Positions 1 to 7,738 are shown, counted from the first letter of the stretch. The stretch is DNA of 19,710 bases from CAVOBC01 sp963693635 (GCA_963693635.1 CAVOBC010000042.1:1-19710); one strand, 5' to 3'. Notes: a model not told the origin generated them from the letters alone. Made by a program: numbers and translations.

Positions 1-593
1 CCAACGGTGAATATACGCAGTTCATCGATGATGGTGGGTACGACGAGCCCGATTTGTGGCTGTCAGATGGCTGGCGCTGGAATCGTGAGTCGGGTGTTCG
101 GGCGCCGCTCTACTGGCGTGACGAGGACGGCGAGGCGCGTGAATACCACCTGGGCGGGATCGGGCCGAGGTGTGCGTCCCAGCCCGTTTGTCACGTCAGC
201 TTCTATGAAGCATGGGCATATGCGCGCTGGTCTGGCGCGCGGTTGCCGACCGAAGCGGAGTGGGAGCATGCCTCGATGAGCAGTGAAACGGCAGGCAACT
301 ACGCCGGGTCTGCAGCCTTTCAGCCGCTACCGGCGGAGCAAGATGGCCGCGGTCATCTGTTGCAGATGTTCGGTGATGTCTGGGAGTGGACCGCGAGCAG
401 CTATGGCCCCTACCCCGGTTTTCGGGAGTTTGGCGGTGCGCTTGGTGAGTACAACGGCAAGTTCATGGCGAACCAATTGGTGCTGCGCGGCGGTTCCTGC
501 GCGACGCCGGACGGGCACATGCGCCACAGCTATCGAAATTTTTTCTACCCAGCCGACCGGTGGCAGTTCTCCGGCATTCGGTTGGCCAAATGA
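1..593 (+). CDS. egtB: Ergothioneine biosynthesis protein EgtB, C-terminal part (5' end outside window)
   Basis: This is the C-terminal formylglycine-generating-enzyme/sulfatase-modifying-factor-like domain of EgtB, the non-heme iron sulfoxide synthase that joins hercynine to a thiol donor using O2. The reading frame is open from base 3 to the TGA at 591-593, about 196 residues. It carries the typical series LWLSDGW, RLPTEAEWEHA, FGDVWEWTASSYGPYPGF, VLRGGSCATP and a closing YRNFFYP...FSGIRLAK. The N-terminal DinB-like half with the iron-binding histidines lies upstream of the window and cannot be checked. The stop codon overlaps a possible egtD start in ATGA at 590-593, so the two genes look translationally coupled. 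The internal ATG at 54 is not the true start, because the frame is already coding-like before it. The adjacent EgtD makes the EgtB call firm over other FGE-fold proteins. Confidence 0.93.
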   Translation, partial: NGEYTQFIDDGGYDEPDLWLSDGWRWNRESGVRAPLYWRDEDGEAREYHLGGIGPRCASQPVCHVSFYEAWAYARWSGARLPTEAEWEHASMSSETAGNYAGSAAFQPLPAEQDGRGHLLQMFGDVWEWTASSYGPYPGFREFGGALGEYNGKFMANQLVLRGGSCATPDGHMRHSYRNFFYPADRWQFSGIRLAK

Positions 594-1540
594 GGGTTGG
601 TGCCGGGCAAATGAAGTTCTTTAACGTGCCGATAGCCGAGGCGGATGCGACAGCGGAAGTACTCGGGGGTCTCAAGCGAAGGAACAAGAGTGTGCCGCCG
701 AAATACTTCTACGACCAGCGTGGATCGGAGCTTTTCACCGAGATCACCCGTTTGCCGGAGTATTACCTGACCCGCGCCGAGGTGGGGATTCTTCGAACGT
801 ATTCGGGTCAGATCGCTGATCGCATCGGCCGGGACAAGGTGTTGGTTGAGTATGGCAGTGGCAGCAGCGAGAAGATCCGGGTTCTGCTCGACGCCATCAG
901 ACCCAGGGTTTACGCCCCGCTCGACATCTCACGTGACTACTTGCAGCTTGCAGCCGAGCAGGTGTCGGCTGACCACCCGTGGCTGGACGTCTACGCGGCG
1001 TGTGTCGACTACACCGATGATTTCACGCTGCCATTTGATGCACCGGGCGAGGTCGTGGGGTTCTTCCCTGGTTCGAGTATCGGCAATTTCAGCCGCCCTG
1101 AAGCTTTGGGCTTTTTGACGCGGGTGCGCAAGCAGGTGGACGCGTTGCTGATCGGGGTCGATCTGATCAAGGGTCACGAGGTATTGCATGCGGCCTACAA
1201 CGATAGTCAGGGCCTGACTGGCGATTTCAATCTCAACCTGCTTAGTCACTTGAACAGTCTGTTTGCGGCCGACTTTGAATTGGAACAATTTCGGCACGAG
1301 GCCGAGTTCAATGAGCAGGAAGGCCGGGTCGAGATGTATCTCGTGAGTCAGCAGAATCAGACGGTGACGATCGAAGGCGAGGCGATTCGCTTTGAGGCCG
1401 GCGAGCGACTTCATACTGAAAATTCGCACAAGTATCATGCCGATGACTTTCTCCGCATGGCGGCATCAGCTGGCTTCTCCCGGCACCACATGTGGACGGA
1501 CGAGCAAGGGTACTTCGGCCTTTTCTACCTGCAACGCTGA
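590..1540 (+). CDS. egtD: L-histidine N(alpha)-methyltransferase EgtD
   Basis: EgtD uses three S-adenosylmethionines to trimethylate histidine to hercynine, the first step of ergothioneine synthesis. The protein is about 316 residues, close to the usual size of the family (Methyltransf_33). Visible signatures include KSVPPKYFYDQRGSELF near the N-terminus, the SAM-binding glycine motif LVEYGSGSSEKIR, an acidic PLDISRDYL segment, and FFPGSSIGNF. The end, DEQGYFGLFYLQR, is also typical. Two starts are possible: ATG 590, which overlaps the egtB stop as ATGA, and ATG 611 (MKFFNVP). Neither has a strong Shine-Dalgarno, and I prefer 590 because of the overlap. egtB and egtD form a two-gene unit; no glutamate-cysteine ligase or lyase gene of the pathway is visible here. 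It converges on thrB, with repeat R2 in the gap. Confidence 0.94.
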   Translation: MRVGAGQMKFFNVPIAEADATAEVLGGLKRRNKSVPPKYFYDQRGSELFTEITRLPEYYLTRAEVGILRTYSGQIADRIGRDKVLVEYGSGSSEKIRVLLDAIRPRVYAPLDISRDYLQLAAEQVSADHPWLDVYAACVDYTDDFTLPFDAPGEVVGFFPGSSIGNFSRPEALGFLTRVRKQVDALLIGVDLIKGHEVLHAAYNDSQGLTGDFNLNLLSHLNSLFAADFELEQFRHEAEFNEQEGRVEMYLVSQQNQTVTIEGEAIRFEAGERLHTENSHKYHADDFLRMAASAGFSRHHMWTDEQGYFGLFYLQR

Positions 1541-1618
1541 TCAATGCACCTCTACCTGCAGCTGAGGGCAAGGTTGAGAGATTGTCGGTCGGTCGTTCCT
1601 TTTACGGGCAGTCGTCGA

Positions 1619-1696
1619 GCAGTCTTTCATGGAACTAAAGCAATATGCTGCGGTGTTCCCTGCGCGACAGCGCGGCAATCCGGCACCGTGAGATGC
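1619..1696. repeat. Dispersed repeat R2, copy 1
   Basis: This is a roughly 78-bp block that recurs at 14590-14669 in the same orientation. Shared stretches include CTTTCATGGAACTAAAGC, GTTCCCTGCGCGACAGCGCGG (interrupted by one substitution shortly after) and CCGGCACCGTG. The copies differ by about four substitutions and a 2-nt length difference in the middle. CCTGCGC-GACA-GCGCGG can form a small stem with a GACA loop. Here it fills the gap between convergent egtD and thrB and ends just before the thrB stop. The indel breaks any shared reading frame, so it is probably non-coding. Confidence 0.75.
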
Positions 1697-1698
1697 TG

Positions 1699-2601
1699 CT
1701 AGCCCCGAAGTTGTCGCAGCAGTTCCAGGAACTCAATCGGGTCCTTTGCGCCTGACGGGTCCTGGCTTCTTGTCAGAAAGAACCGTAGTGCGCCGATCTG
1801 CATAAAGAGCGGCAAGGCGTCTTCTTCTGCAGCCGTCAACGTGCGTTGGCTCGCGTATCCCGCCTGGATCGCAAGCTGGCGCGCCGGATCGATGCGGCCC
1901 TCGGCTCGGCACCAGTCATTGGCGGCGATGGCAAGATCCTGGACGAAGTAGTCGTCGCAGGCGTGGTAGAAATCGATGACGCCTGTCAGCTCATCGCCGG
2001 CGAAGAGCGCGTTGTCGATAAAGAGATCGCCGTGAATGATGCCCTGTGCCAGACCGCTGCCGTCGAGGCCCGCATAGTCGTCAACCAGGTCCAGACACAG
2101 TCTGCGATCGGCTTCATTGAGCGTGTCGATACTGTCCAGCGACGCTGCCAACCATTCGTGGTCATAGGGATTCGCGCGCTCGAGTTTGCCGTCGCTTACG
2201 GCGTCGTGCATCTCGCCCAGCATTGCGCCAATGGCCTCGCAGTGAGCGGTCGTAACGTTAACTACGTGCTCGCCGGGAAGACGATCGTACAGCAGGGTTG
2301 GCTTGCCACGAAATATCGTCGTAATCATGCCGTCCAGTGTTCGTCGCGGCGACGCGACCGGGAGGCCGTAGTTCGACAGATGGGTCGTCAGGTTGTTGAA
2401 AAAAGGCAGGTCGTCGAATGACAGGGATTCCATGAGCGACAGAACATAGTCGTCCGGGTCGTCATACTTTTTGATCTGGAGGAAGTAGTTGGAATTCTCG
2501 ATCCCGGTCTCGGTTTCAGTAAACGAGACCAGCTCGCCGATGTCGAACATGATCAGGTATCGCGCGAGCGCGTCGTGCGAGAAGGTCGTATATGCGGCCA
2601 C
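1699..2601 (-). CDS. thrB: Homoserine kinase ThrB (aminoglycoside-phosphotransferase fold)
   Basis: ThrB phosphorylates L-homoserine to O-phosphohomoserine, the substrate of threonine synthase (thrC, at 16478-17851). This is the APH/choline-kinase-fold type found in Pseudomonas and relatives, not the GHMP-kinase type of E. coli. At 300 residues it is normal for the family. The catalytic loop HGDLFIDN is at residues 190-197, followed by GVIDFYHACDDYFVQDLA with the metal-binding aspartate. The N-terminus SHDALARYL and the GIENSNYFL nucleotide-binding strand are typical. The start is GTG at 2599-2601, with a weak purine-rich GGGAACGG upstream. It sits near DUF2782 and polA as in Pseudomonas, but the 169-bp R1 element separates it from the DUF2782 gene, which may uncouple the two transcriptionally. 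Confidence 0.93.
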   Translation of the reverse strand: MAAYTTFSHDALARYLIMFDIGELVSFTETETGIENSNYFLQIKKYDDPDDYVLSLMESLSFDDLPFFNNLTTHLSNYGLPVASPRRTLDGMITTIFRGKPTLLYDRLPGEHVVNVTTAHCEAIGAMLGEMHDAVSDGKLERANPYDHEWLAASLDSIDTLNEADRRLCLDLVDDYAGLDGSGLAQGIIHGDLFIDNALFAGDELTGVIDFYHACDDYFVQDLAIAANDWCRAEGRIDPARQLAIQAGYASQRTLTAAEEDALPLFMQIGALRFFLTRSQDPSGAKDPIEFLELLRQLRG

Positions 2602-2697
2602 TATCCGTTCCCGTTAGTGTTGTGGGTTAGTTGTGTTTGGGCCGCCCTGGAGGCTGTCAGGCACGGCGTCCCGATGTGTATTGCGGCCTGTGCGGCG

Positions 2698-2866
2698 AGC
2701 TAGTTCCTGTCCCAAGAATTGTGATTATCCTGCCGATTATTCGGAGTCGGTTTGTAAACAAACCTCGCGCTTCTTGTAGAAAAGAGGCCTTCTGAAAATG
2801 GCGGTGCATCGCTGCACCGCGCGCTAGTGCCCGCCCCAGAACGGAGTTCTGGGACAGGAACTAGCT
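2698..2866. mobile_element. R1 element copy A: 169-bp MITE-like unit with perfect 16-bp terminal inverted repeats
   Basis: The left end AGCTAGTTCCTGTCCC (2698-2713) and right end GGGACAGGAACTAGCT (2851-2866) are exact reverse complements. Inside are further palindromes: GGTTTGTAAACAAACC (about 2749-2764), GCGGTGCATCGCTGCACCGC (about 2801-2820) and CCCAGAACGGAGTTCTGGG (2835-2853). Bases 2698-2820 correspond, in reverse orientation, to the copy at 11761-11880. Bases 2835-2866 are a second, shortened end module in the opposite sense. There is no coding capacity. I see no clear target-site duplication. It lies between the end of the DUF2782 gene and the start of thrB. Confidence 0.85.
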
Positions 2867-2887
2867 AATATCGTTGGGGGCATGGTA

Positions 2888-3250
2888 CTACCATTCAAAT
2901 ATCACCCAGCGCGGGTGTAGGCGGTCACTGTGCGTGAGGTCCTTGTAGTGCGGCGTGCCGTCGCCTGGCACCATGTAGTAGGGCTTGCCATTTTTCGGCA
3001 CGATCTTGATGAGCATGAGGACGCCGTTCTGGCGGTATTCGATCACGGTTCGGTCCTTGCCATCAACGATCTGAATGTCTTCGGAGCGGCGTTCACCGGG
3101 CTTGATCTTGATCGGTGCGGTGGCCGCCGCCGCGCTGTTCATGTGACCATGAACGATAACGTCAATGAGCGCAACGGCGAGGCAAATGATCAGACAGAGC
3201 GCGAAACCGGGCGCTCTGGACAGAACGGGCAAGGCCGGGGCCAGTATCAC
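2888..3250 (-). CDS. DUF2782 family small envelope protein
   Basis: This is a member of the DUF2782 family, found beside polA and thrB in many gammaproteobacteria; its function is unknown. The conserved part is the C-terminal 70 residues, with ERRSEDIQIVDGKDRTVIEY, LMLIKIVPKNGKPYYMVPGD and the terminal HPRWVIFEW. Ahead of it is a hydrophobic segment, FALCLIICLAVALIDVIV, which fits an uncleaved signal anchor or signal peptide. The frame stays open to an ATG at 3403, but the extra 51 residues are proline- and arginine-rich and unlike the family. I therefore chose the GTG at 3248-3250, which gives 120 residues. A TTG a few codons downstream is an alternative. It is divergent from polA, with about 209 bp between the two starts. 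Confidence 0.8.
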   Translation of the reverse strand: MILAPALPVLSRAPGFALCLIICLAVALIDVIVHGHMNSAAAATAPIKIKPGERRSEDIQIVDGKDRTVIEYRQNGVLMLIKIVPKNGKPYYMVPGDGTPHYKDLTHSDRLHPRWVIFEW

Positions 3251-3459
3251 CGTCGCTCGCGGCGTGTGAACAAAAGGCTGCGCACCGTGACCCGCGGTGT
3301 CGGTTGGATGGCGACTGGTGCGGCACCAGCATGCCCGGTGAGGCATCGGCTTGCCGGGTATCGAGGGCGACCGGGATCCGGGCGGGGCTTTCGGGTACAT
3401 CATTGAAAACCGCGGGTTGTTCAGCGTAAGGTCGTGCCGACTCGATCTGGATTCATCCG

Positions 3460-6117
3460 ATGTCTGAACCCCTCATTCTTGTCGACGGCTCATCCTACCT
3501 GTTTCGCGCATTCCATGCATTGCCACAACTCGAGAGCTCGAAGGGTTTTCCCACCGGTGCTGTGAAGGGCGTCATAGCGATGATCCGCAAGCTCATGGAC
3601 GACTACGCGGGGAGCGCGGTTACGGTCGTGTTTGACGCCAAAGGCAAGTCTTTCCGCAATGAGATATTCGCCGAGTACAAGGCTAATCGCACGTCGATGC
3701 CGTCCGATTTGCGCAAGCAGATCGAGCCCATACACGCCATCATTGGCCTGATGGGGTTGCCGCTTCTAATTGTCGATGGCGTCGAGGCCGACGATGTCAT
3801 CGGTACGCTCGCGAACGCCGCGAAGATTGCCAAACGCGACGTTGTGATATCGACCGGTGATAAGGACATGGCGCAACTGGTGGGCGACCATGTCACCCTC
3901 ATCAATACCATGACAGACACGGTTATGGATGCTACGGGTGTGGTCGACAAGTTTGGCGTACGGCCGGATCAGATCATTGACTATCTGGCCCTCATCGGGG
4001 ATACGTCGGACAACATTCCGGGGGTGCCGAAAGTCGGACCCAAGACTGCGGTCAAGTGGCTGGCCCAGTACGAGACGATTGACGGCGTTGTGGCAAACGC
4101 CGACGCGATCAAAGGCAAAGTTGGCGAGAATTTACGTGCAGCGCTCGACCAGTTGCCCTTGTCGAAAACGCTCGCGACCATACGACTGGATGTTGAGTTG
4201 CCGCTGGGACTCGATGAACTGGTGCCGGCGCCGGCCGATGAGACCGCGCTGCTCGAGATTTACACCGAACTTGAGTTCAAGCCCTGGGTGGAAGAACTGG
4301 CCGGAGCGGCGAGTGCGGCAGCCCCGACTGACTACATCGCGATCCGGGACCGCGATGGACTTGATCGATTCGTCCAGACGGCGATGGGCGAGGAAGAGGT
4401 TGCGATCGCGCTTATGACCTCCGACTCGGACTACATGCGTTGCGACATCTATGGCATTGGACTCTGCACGACCCCCGGCCACGCAGCCTTCGTACCGATT
4501 GGCGAGGGTCATGTGATCGACCTCGCGGCGGCCCTTGAAGCAATGCGTCACCTCCTCGGCAGCGAGAGCCCCCGCAAGGTGGGCCATGACCTGAAGTTCA
4601 CGATCAATGTACTGCGTCGTCTCGGTGTGCCGGTCGCCGGGATCGGTGATGATTCGATGCTGGCGTCTTACGTTCTGAATTCAGTGGCTTCAAAGCACCA
4701 ACTTGACGATCTGGCGATGAAATATCTCGGTCGTTCGGCGACGAAGTTTGAAGACATCGCGGGTAAGGGTGCAAAGCAATTGACACTCGACCTGGTGGAG
4801 GATGAAAAAGCGTTGCACTACGCGGCCGAATACGCGGATCTCAGCCTGCAGTTGTCGCGGGAACTCGGCCCGCGCTTGTCTGCGGAGCAGTCCCTTGGCA
4901 GTGTTTATCGCGATATTGAAATACCACTCCTTGAGGTGTTGTCCCGGGTCGAAGGGCACGGCGTGCTGTTGGACGTTGACCAGTTGAACCAGCAGAGCAA
5001 GGAGATTGCAGAGCGGCTCGCGACGCTGGAAGCAGAGGCCTATGAACTCGCGGGCGAGACGTTTAATCTTGGATCTACCAAGCAGCTGCAGCACATATTC
5101 TTCGACAAGCTGGAGTTGCCGGTGCTGAAGAAGACGCCGAAGGGCCAGCCGTCGACGGCAGAGCCGGTTCTGCAGGAGCTGGCACTCGACTTCCCTCTGC
5201 CCGCGATCATCATGGAACACCGGGGCCTGGCGAAGCTGAAGTCCACGTACACAGATCACCTGCCACTCGAGGTTGTGCCGTCGACCGGAAGGGTCCACAC
5301 GACGTATCACCAGGCGGTTGCTGCCACCGGACGACTATCGAGCGCTGATCCCAATCTGCAGAACATCCCGATCAGGACTGACGAGGGGCGGCGGGTAAGG
5401 AAAGCGTTCGTCGCTCCTCCTGGTTGCAAACTGATAGCGGCGGACTACTCGCAGATTGAACTGCGCATCATGGCGCATCTATCGCGGGACGAGGGGTTGT
5501 TGACCGCGTTTGCGCAAGGCCTCGACATCCATCGGGCGACGGCGGCAGAGGTGTTCGGCGTTGCGCTTGAGGACGTGAAGGATGTTCAGCGGCGCAGTTC
5601 GAAGGCCATCAACTTTGGGCTGATCTACGGCATGTCCGCGTTCGGCCTTGCCCGGCAACTTAGCATCGGTCGCGCGGACGCGCAGGACTACATCGATACG
5701 TACTTTGAGCGCTATCCGGGCGTGCGCCGCTACATGGATGAAACGCGCGAACGCGCGGCAAGGGATGGATTTGTAGAGACGTTGTTCGGGCGAAGGCTGT
5801 ACTTGCCGGACATCAAGGCGAGCAACTTCATGCGTCGTCAGGGAGCGGAACGGCAGGCGATCAACGCGCCGATGCAGGGGTCAGCGGCCGACATCATCAA
5901 GCGCGCGATGATTGCGGTCGATCAGTGGCTGACAGTAAATAACGTCGCGGCAAAGATGATCATGCAGGTGCACGATGAACTGGTTCTCGAAGTCGCCGAT
6001 GCAGATGTCGAGCAGGTGAAAGAGGCTGTTGGTGACTTGATGTCCGGCGCGGCGGATCTCGCGGTGCCGCTCGTAGTAGAACCTGGGGTGGGAGAATCCT
6101 GGGACTCGGCGCACTAA
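3460..6117 (+). CDS. polA: DNA polymerase I PolA (5' nuclease and polymerase active sites intact, 3'-5' exonuclease residues lost)
   Basis: Pol I fills gaps and removes RNA primers during lagging-strand synthesis and excision repair. It is 885 residues (E. coli 928). The N-terminal 5' nuclease keeps LILVDGSSYLFRAFHALP, EADDVIGTLA, STGDKDMAQLV and GDTSDNIPGVPKVGPKTA. The C-terminal polymerase keeps motif A DYSQIELRIMAHLS, motif B RRSSKAINFGLIYGMSAFG and motif C MQVHDELVLEV. The middle 3'-5' exonuclease domain aligns without gaps to E. coli around its motifs, but all four metal-binding acids are replaced: D355 by A317, E357 by M319, D424 by T381 and D501 by Y458. Proofreading should therefore be absent, as in Taq. 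Start ATG 3460 gives the standard family N-terminus. It is divergent from DUF2782 and convergent with engB, with a small-RNA gene and terminator between. Confidence 0.98.
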   Translation: MSEPLILVDGSSYLFRAFHALPQLESSKGFPTGAVKGVIAMIRKLMDDYAGSAVTVVFDAKGKSFRNEIFAEYKANRTSMPSDLRKQIEPIHAIIGLMGLPLLIVDGVEADDVIGTLANAAKIAKRDVVISTGDKDMAQLVGDHVTLINTMTDTVMDATGVVDKFGVRPDQIIDYLALIGDTSDNIPGVPKVGPKTAVKWLAQYETIDGVVANADAIKGKVGENLRAALDQLPLSKTLATIRLDVELPLGLDELVPAPADETALLEIYTELEFKPWVEELAGAASAAAPTDYIAIRDRDGLDRFVQTAMGEEEVAIALMTSDSDYMRCDIYGIGLCTTPGHAAFVPIGEGHVIDLAAALEAMRHLLGSESPRKVGHDLKFTINVLRRLGVPVAGIGDDSMLASYVLNSVASKHQLDDLAMKYLGRSATKFEDIAGKGAKQLTLDLVEDEKALHYAAEYADLSLQLSRELGPRLSAEQSLGSVYRDIEIPLLEVLSRVEGHGVLLDVDQLNQQSKEIAERLATLEAEAYELAGETFNLGSTKQLQHIFFDKLELPVLKKTPKGQPSTAEPVLQELALDFPLPAIIMEHRGLAKLKSTYTDHLPLEVVPSTGRVHTTYHQAVAATGRLSSADPNLQNIPIRTDEGRRVRKAFVAPPGCKLIAADYSQIELRIMAHLSRDEGLLTAFAQGLDIHRATAAEVFGVALEDVKDVQRRSSKAINFGLIYGMSAFGLARQLSIGRADAQDYIDTYFERYPGVRRYMDETRERAARDGFVETLFGRRLYLPDIKASNFMRRQGAERQAINAPMQGSAADIIKRAMIAVDQWLTVNNVAAKMIMQVHDELVLEVADADVEQVKEAVGDLMSGAADLAVPLVVEPGVGESWDSAH

Positions 6118-6132
6118 AGAGAATGAGTGCAC

Positions 6133-6160
6133 GGAACTTTGTGGCGCTTGAGGCGTCTGA
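6133..6160 (+). promoter_or_regulatory. Sigma-E/AlgU (RpoE-type) promoter
   Basis: GGAACTT (6133-6139) and TCTGA (6156-6160) are separated by exactly 16 bp. This fits the extracytoplasmic sigma factor consensus GAACTT-N16/17-TCTGA of RpoE/AlgU promoters. It starts 16 bp after the polA stop codon and points at the hairpin pair ending at 6266. The expected transcription start is about 6166-6168. Confidence 0.72.
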
Positions 6161-6166
6161 CGATGA

Positions 6167-6266
6167 GTGATGTGTGCTCACTTCGGTAACTCCCCCAACT
6201 TTCTTGCCGAAGTCAGGAACTCTGGCCGCTCGCCCCCCTTGTGGACGGTCAGGGTTCCTTTTTTTT
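6167..6266 (+). ncRNA. Candidate ErsA/Spot 42-locus small RNA with C-rich loops
   Basis: No protein fits here, but the stretch has the complete architecture of a trans-acting sRNA. It has a sigma-E-type promoter just upstream (6133-6160). A first stem, ACTTCGGTAA/TTGCCGAAGT (6180-6189 with 6204-6213, one G-U), presents the loop CTCCCCCAACTTTC. The second stem (6216-6228 with 6246-6258) has a loop containing CCCCCC and runs into eight Ts, a typical Hfq-binding end. Unpaired C-rich loops are what Shine-Dalgarno-targeting sRNAs expose. From family knowledge, the polA-engB gap houses Spot 42 in enterics and the AlgU-dependent ErsA in Pseudomonas. The 5' end is inferred from the promoter, giving about 100 nt. 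Homology to ErsA is inferred from position, promoter type and structure, not from an alignment. Confidence 0.7.
6216..6266 (+). terminator. Strong intrinsic terminator
   Basis: GGAACTCTGGCCG (6216-6228) pairs with CGGTCAGGGTTCC (6246-6258), giving 13 pairs of which two are G-U. The stem is followed at once by eight Ts (6259-6266). It ends the candidate sRNA and would also stop polA read-through before convergent engB. Confidence 0.88.
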
Positions 6267-6284
6267 GAAACCGCCCGCGTCTTG

Positions 6285-6348
6285 AACGATCAGTTCTCTC
6301 AACCGCCAGTTCTCTCAACCACCGGTACTCTAAACGTCCAGTTCATGG
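6285..6348. repeat. Degenerate 16-bp tandem repeat, four units
   Basis: Units start at 6285, 6301, 6317 and 6333: AACGATCAGTTCTCTC, AACCGCCAGTTCTCTC, AACCACCGGTACTCTA and AACGTCCAGTTCATGG. Units 1 and 2 differ at two positions, and units 3 and 4 are more decayed. The array lies between the sRNA terminator and the 3' end of engB; 6349-6441 shows nothing recognisable. Confidence 0.7.
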
Positions 6349-6441
6349 TTCGCGAAGCGAAGTTGAATCCGGTATCGGATTGACAGCGTGTTCATCGTGG
6401 CCTGCTACCGGTTGTCCATGTGTTCGCTCGGGCGGGCACCG

Positions 6442-7434
6442 TCAGGTCTTCTTGCGCGAACGTGGATGTTGCTTGGAGCGCCGAGAGGGGCCATTTGACG
6501 GACGTCTTCGTGCGGCTGACGCGGAGCGGGATCTGCCGCGCCTCCCGGTGTTTTCATGTTCCCGTTCAGGTGCGGCGCTATCCGCGGATTCGATGGCTCC
6601 TTTTCCGCTGACGGCTCTTGTCCGCCTCGATGCGCCGCGCGTTTTGGATTCGGCGGTGAGTGGTCCATCGAAGGAGGGGCCACGTTCCGGCGGGTCCGCG
6701 CTACGAGCGTGTTCGATGGCTGTTGCCGGTTCTTCTGCGGGTGCGCCTTTCGAAGCGCCTGGGTCGTTGGTCGCGATCGTTCCGGAGTCTTCATGCCGGT
6801 CACTGATGTCATCTTGCGCGGCTCGTTCGTCCGGTTCTGAAGTCAGCCAGCGAGTGATCGTCGTTCTGAGATGGTCGCGTCCAAACCGGTTGGTCGTCGA
6901 CATGATCTGCAGGGTCATCTGGTCGTCGATGATGATGGCCTCCTCCACCTGCCGCAGGGCCGCCAGGCGGGCCCCGCCGGAGAGTTTGTCTGCTTTGGTC
7001 AGCACAATATGCAGCGGTAATCGGGCCGACCGACACCAATCCATGAGGGCAATATCGAACGCAGTCAGCGGATGACGAATGTCCATCAAGAGCACGACCC
7101 CAGCGAGGCTTTGACGGTTTCGCAGATAGTCGTCGATGTGCTGTTCCCAGTCGTTCTTTACGCCGCGCGAAACACGTGCGTAACCGTAACCGGGCAGATC
7201 GACGAGTCGACGGTCACTGCGCGTACCAGCGCTGACGGCAAAGAAGTTGATCGTCTGGGTTCGGCCCGGCGTGCGACTGGTGCGGGCGAGACTTCTGAAT
7301 CCGGTCAGATAATTGATTGCCGAGGACTTGCCCGCGTTCGATCGTCCGGCAAAAGCGACTTCCGAGCCAATGTCGGGTGGGCACTCGGTCAGGCGCGTCG
7401 CGCTGAGGAGAAACCGTGCAGACGCCGGGTTCAT
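6442..7434 (-). CDS. engB: Ribosome biogenesis GTPase EngB (YihA/YsxC) with long charged C-terminal tail
   Basis: EngB is an essential TrmE-Era-type GTPase for assembly of the large ribosomal subunit. Residues 1-200 are a complete family domain. It contains G1 GRSNAGKSS (30-38), a switch region with RTSRTPGRTQ, G3 DLPGYGYA (79-86), G4 LTKADKL (145-151) and a G5-like MSTTN. The usual protein ends near residue 200-215. This one continues to 330 with about 130 low-complexity residues, first acidic and rich in D, E, A and S, then strongly basic with RRGRSRSASAARRRP and a terminal RSRKKT. The start is ATG 7432-7434 (MNPASARFLLSA), which matches family N-termini; a GTG nine codons upstream is the alternative. 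It is convergent with polA and divergent from cytochrome c4, a conserved arrangement. Confidence 0.95.
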   Translation of the reverse strand: MNPASARFLLSATRLTECPPDIGSEVAFAGRSNAGKSSAINYLTGFRSLARTSRTPGRTQTINFFAVSAGTRSDRRLVDLPGYGYARVSRGVKNDWEQHIDDYLRNRQSLAGVVLLMDIRHPLTAFDIALMDWCRSARLPLHIVLTKADKLSGGARLAALRQVEEAIIIDDQMTLQIMSTTNRFGRDHLRTTITRWLTSEPDERAAQDDISDRHEDSGTIATNDPGASKGAPAEEPATAIEHARSADPPERGPSFDGPLTAESKTRGASRRTRAVSGKGAIESADSAAPEREHENTGRRGRSRSASAARRRPSNGPSRRSKQHPRSRKKT

Positions 7435-7738
7435 AGGTCGCGGGCGCGCAAGAAAGCGCACGCGGTTGATGGACGGTTGCCTTCCCGGGGGCGTTGGTAG
7501 CGGATAGTCATGGGGAAGAGCGCGTTAGGGCGAGGCGGGTTCACGGAAAAGAGGTCACCGGAGAAAGGAGATTCAAAGGTCGGGTTGCCCCATCGGGCGG
7601 CTGCAGTCGCAGAAACGGGCGCTTGCAATCCACGCCCGCTGAGGGGGCCGCATGCAGGGCGATTCGGGCCTTTTCCCTGTGCGCTGCGTGCGGTTATATG
7701 ACGCGCCGCGTGCTGTTATAAGAAGGGTGCCTATTGTA

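Noticed and set aside
1846..2421. 191-residue plus-strand frame opposite thrB
   Set aside because: A codon-bias shadow of thrB with no recognisable domain.
3251..3403. N-terminal extension of the DUF2782 frame to an ATG at 3403
   Set aside because: Pro/Arg/His-rich and unlike the family, and it would bury the signal-like hydrophobic segment about 75 residues in. A GTG at 3250 gives a normal-sized protein.
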